Source: Fen-671 sp035502515
GTDB taxonomy: Bacteria > Actinomycetota > Acidimicrobiia > Acidimicrobiales > Palsa-688
Direction: 5' to 3'
NCBI GenBank assembly: GCA_035502515.1
Contig: DATJUH010000035.1
Span: 1-5,987, forward strand
Length of the DNA stretch: 5,987 bases
A program made the translations under genes and the position numbers. Shown piece by piece: positions 5,499-5,987 of this stretch (within the stretch, counting starts at the first letter, position 1; each line of letters opens with the position of its first letter). The notes under the pieces were generated by a model, which ran no database searches, had not been told where the DNA came from, and saw only the letters and a program-made list of their open reading frames with translations.

Positions 5499-5972
5499 AT
5501 GGCCCGGAAGGATGAAAAGGTCATTCAAGTGCAGAGCCACACACAGGACGAGGACCCGGTCCGGCTCTATCTGGACAGCATCGGCAAGTACCCGTTGTTG
5601 ACGCAGGAGCAGGAGTGGGCGCTGTCGAAGGCGATCGAAGAGGGCCAGGAGGCCAAAAACGAGCTCGCCCGAGGTGACCTGAATGATGCCAGGAAGCAGC
5701 TTCTCCTGAAGGTTGCCGCCCGTGGCGAGGCCGCCGGGGAACAGTTCGTCAACTCCAACCTCCGCTTGGTCGTCTCGATCGCCAAGAGGTACCAGTCCAC
5801 CGACCTGCCCCTATTGGACCTGATTCAAGAAGGCAACCTGGGCCTGATGCACGCCGTCACGAAATTCGATTGGCGCAGGGGCTTCAAGTTCTCGACGTAC
5901 GCCACATGGTGGATCAAGCAGGCCATAAGCCGTGGCATCGACAATACTGCTCGTACCATCAGGCTCCAATAG
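5499..5972 (+). CDS. Sigma-70 family factor (RpoD/SigA-like), broken or partial 3' end
   Basis: This is the N-terminal part of a primary-type RNA polymerase sigma factor, which directs the polymerase to -35/-10 promoters. ATG 5499-5501 follows GGGAAG (5490-5495) at a short spacing. Region 1.2 is at residues 19-52 (DPVRLYLDSIGKYPLLTQEQE). A non-conserved linker (53-80) follows, then region 2 (81-150): NLRLVVSIAKRYQ, core-binding DLIQEGNLGLMHAV, and FSTYATWWIKQAI with the residues that recognise and melt the -10 element. The frame ends in TIRLQ plus TAG (5970-5972), whereas the family reads TIRLPVH and continues through regions 3 and 4. Re-reading one base earlier from 5966 gives PIGAGRW, which resembles the expected P(V/I)HAG. 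So a one-base loss near 5966 is more likely than a genuine region-2-only protein. The window ends 15 bases later, so regions 3 and 4 cannot be examined. The short acidic N-terminus lacks the long extension of mycobacterial SigA; group 1 versus group 2 cannot be decided. Confidence 0.85.
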   Translation: MARKDEKVIQVQSHTQDEDPVRLYLDSIGKYPLLTQEQEWALSKAIEEGQEAKNELARGDLNDARKQLLLKVAARGEAAGEQFVNSNLRLVVSIAKRYQSTDLPLLDLIQEGNLGLMHAVTKFDWRRGFKFSTYATWWIKQAISRGIDNTARTIRLQ

Positions 5973-5987
5973 GGGCAGGTCGGTGGA

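Overview
The window looks like chromosomal DNA of a high-GC actinobacterium. The sigma-factor fragment resembles the principal sigma factors of Acidimicrobiia-type lineages, but that placement is an impression from memory, not a search. Genes are sparse for a bacterial chromosome and both ends cut into housekeeping genes.

Layout, left to right. Positions 1-189 hold the 3' end of hisA/priA (histidine pathway). It is followed by a GC-rich hairpin and a short remnant of a GNAT acetyltransferase, which runs head-on into a truncated tyrosine recombinase on the minus strand (about 394-1325). The recombinase also carries an in-frame amber codon, so it is a pseudogene. It sits against the 3' end of tRNA-Lys(CTT) (1416-1487, minus), the classic location for an integrative element. 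The hisA-tRNA interval therefore looks like the scar of an old, mostly deleted integrated element.

The middle holds two leftward genes for exported hydrolases. One is a GH43 endo-arabinanase with a Sec-type signal peptide (1765-2889). The other is a phosphoesterase-family phospholipase C with a twin-arginine signal (3220-4707). A strong hairpin directly after the phospholipase stop and a 330-base gap separate them, so they are probably separate transcription units. Both act outside the cytoplasm, on polysaccharide and phospholipid respectively, which suits a saprophytic, soil-like lifestyle (inference).

The right end holds a gene-poor stretch of about 630 bases, tRNA-His(GTG) on the minus strand, and, divergently, the first 157 codons of a group 1/2 sigma-70 factor. 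The sigma frame hits a stop 15 bases before the window ends, exactly where the family continues with RLP. A one-base frameshift, possibly an assembly-edge error, explains it best.

I found no CRISPR array, intact mobile element, toxin-antitoxin pair or defence system, and no convincing undescribed system. The most informative signals are the recombinase/GNAT junction beside tRNA-Lys, the palindromic site before the arabinanase, the altered GPGS motif in the arabinanase, and the broken sigma frame.
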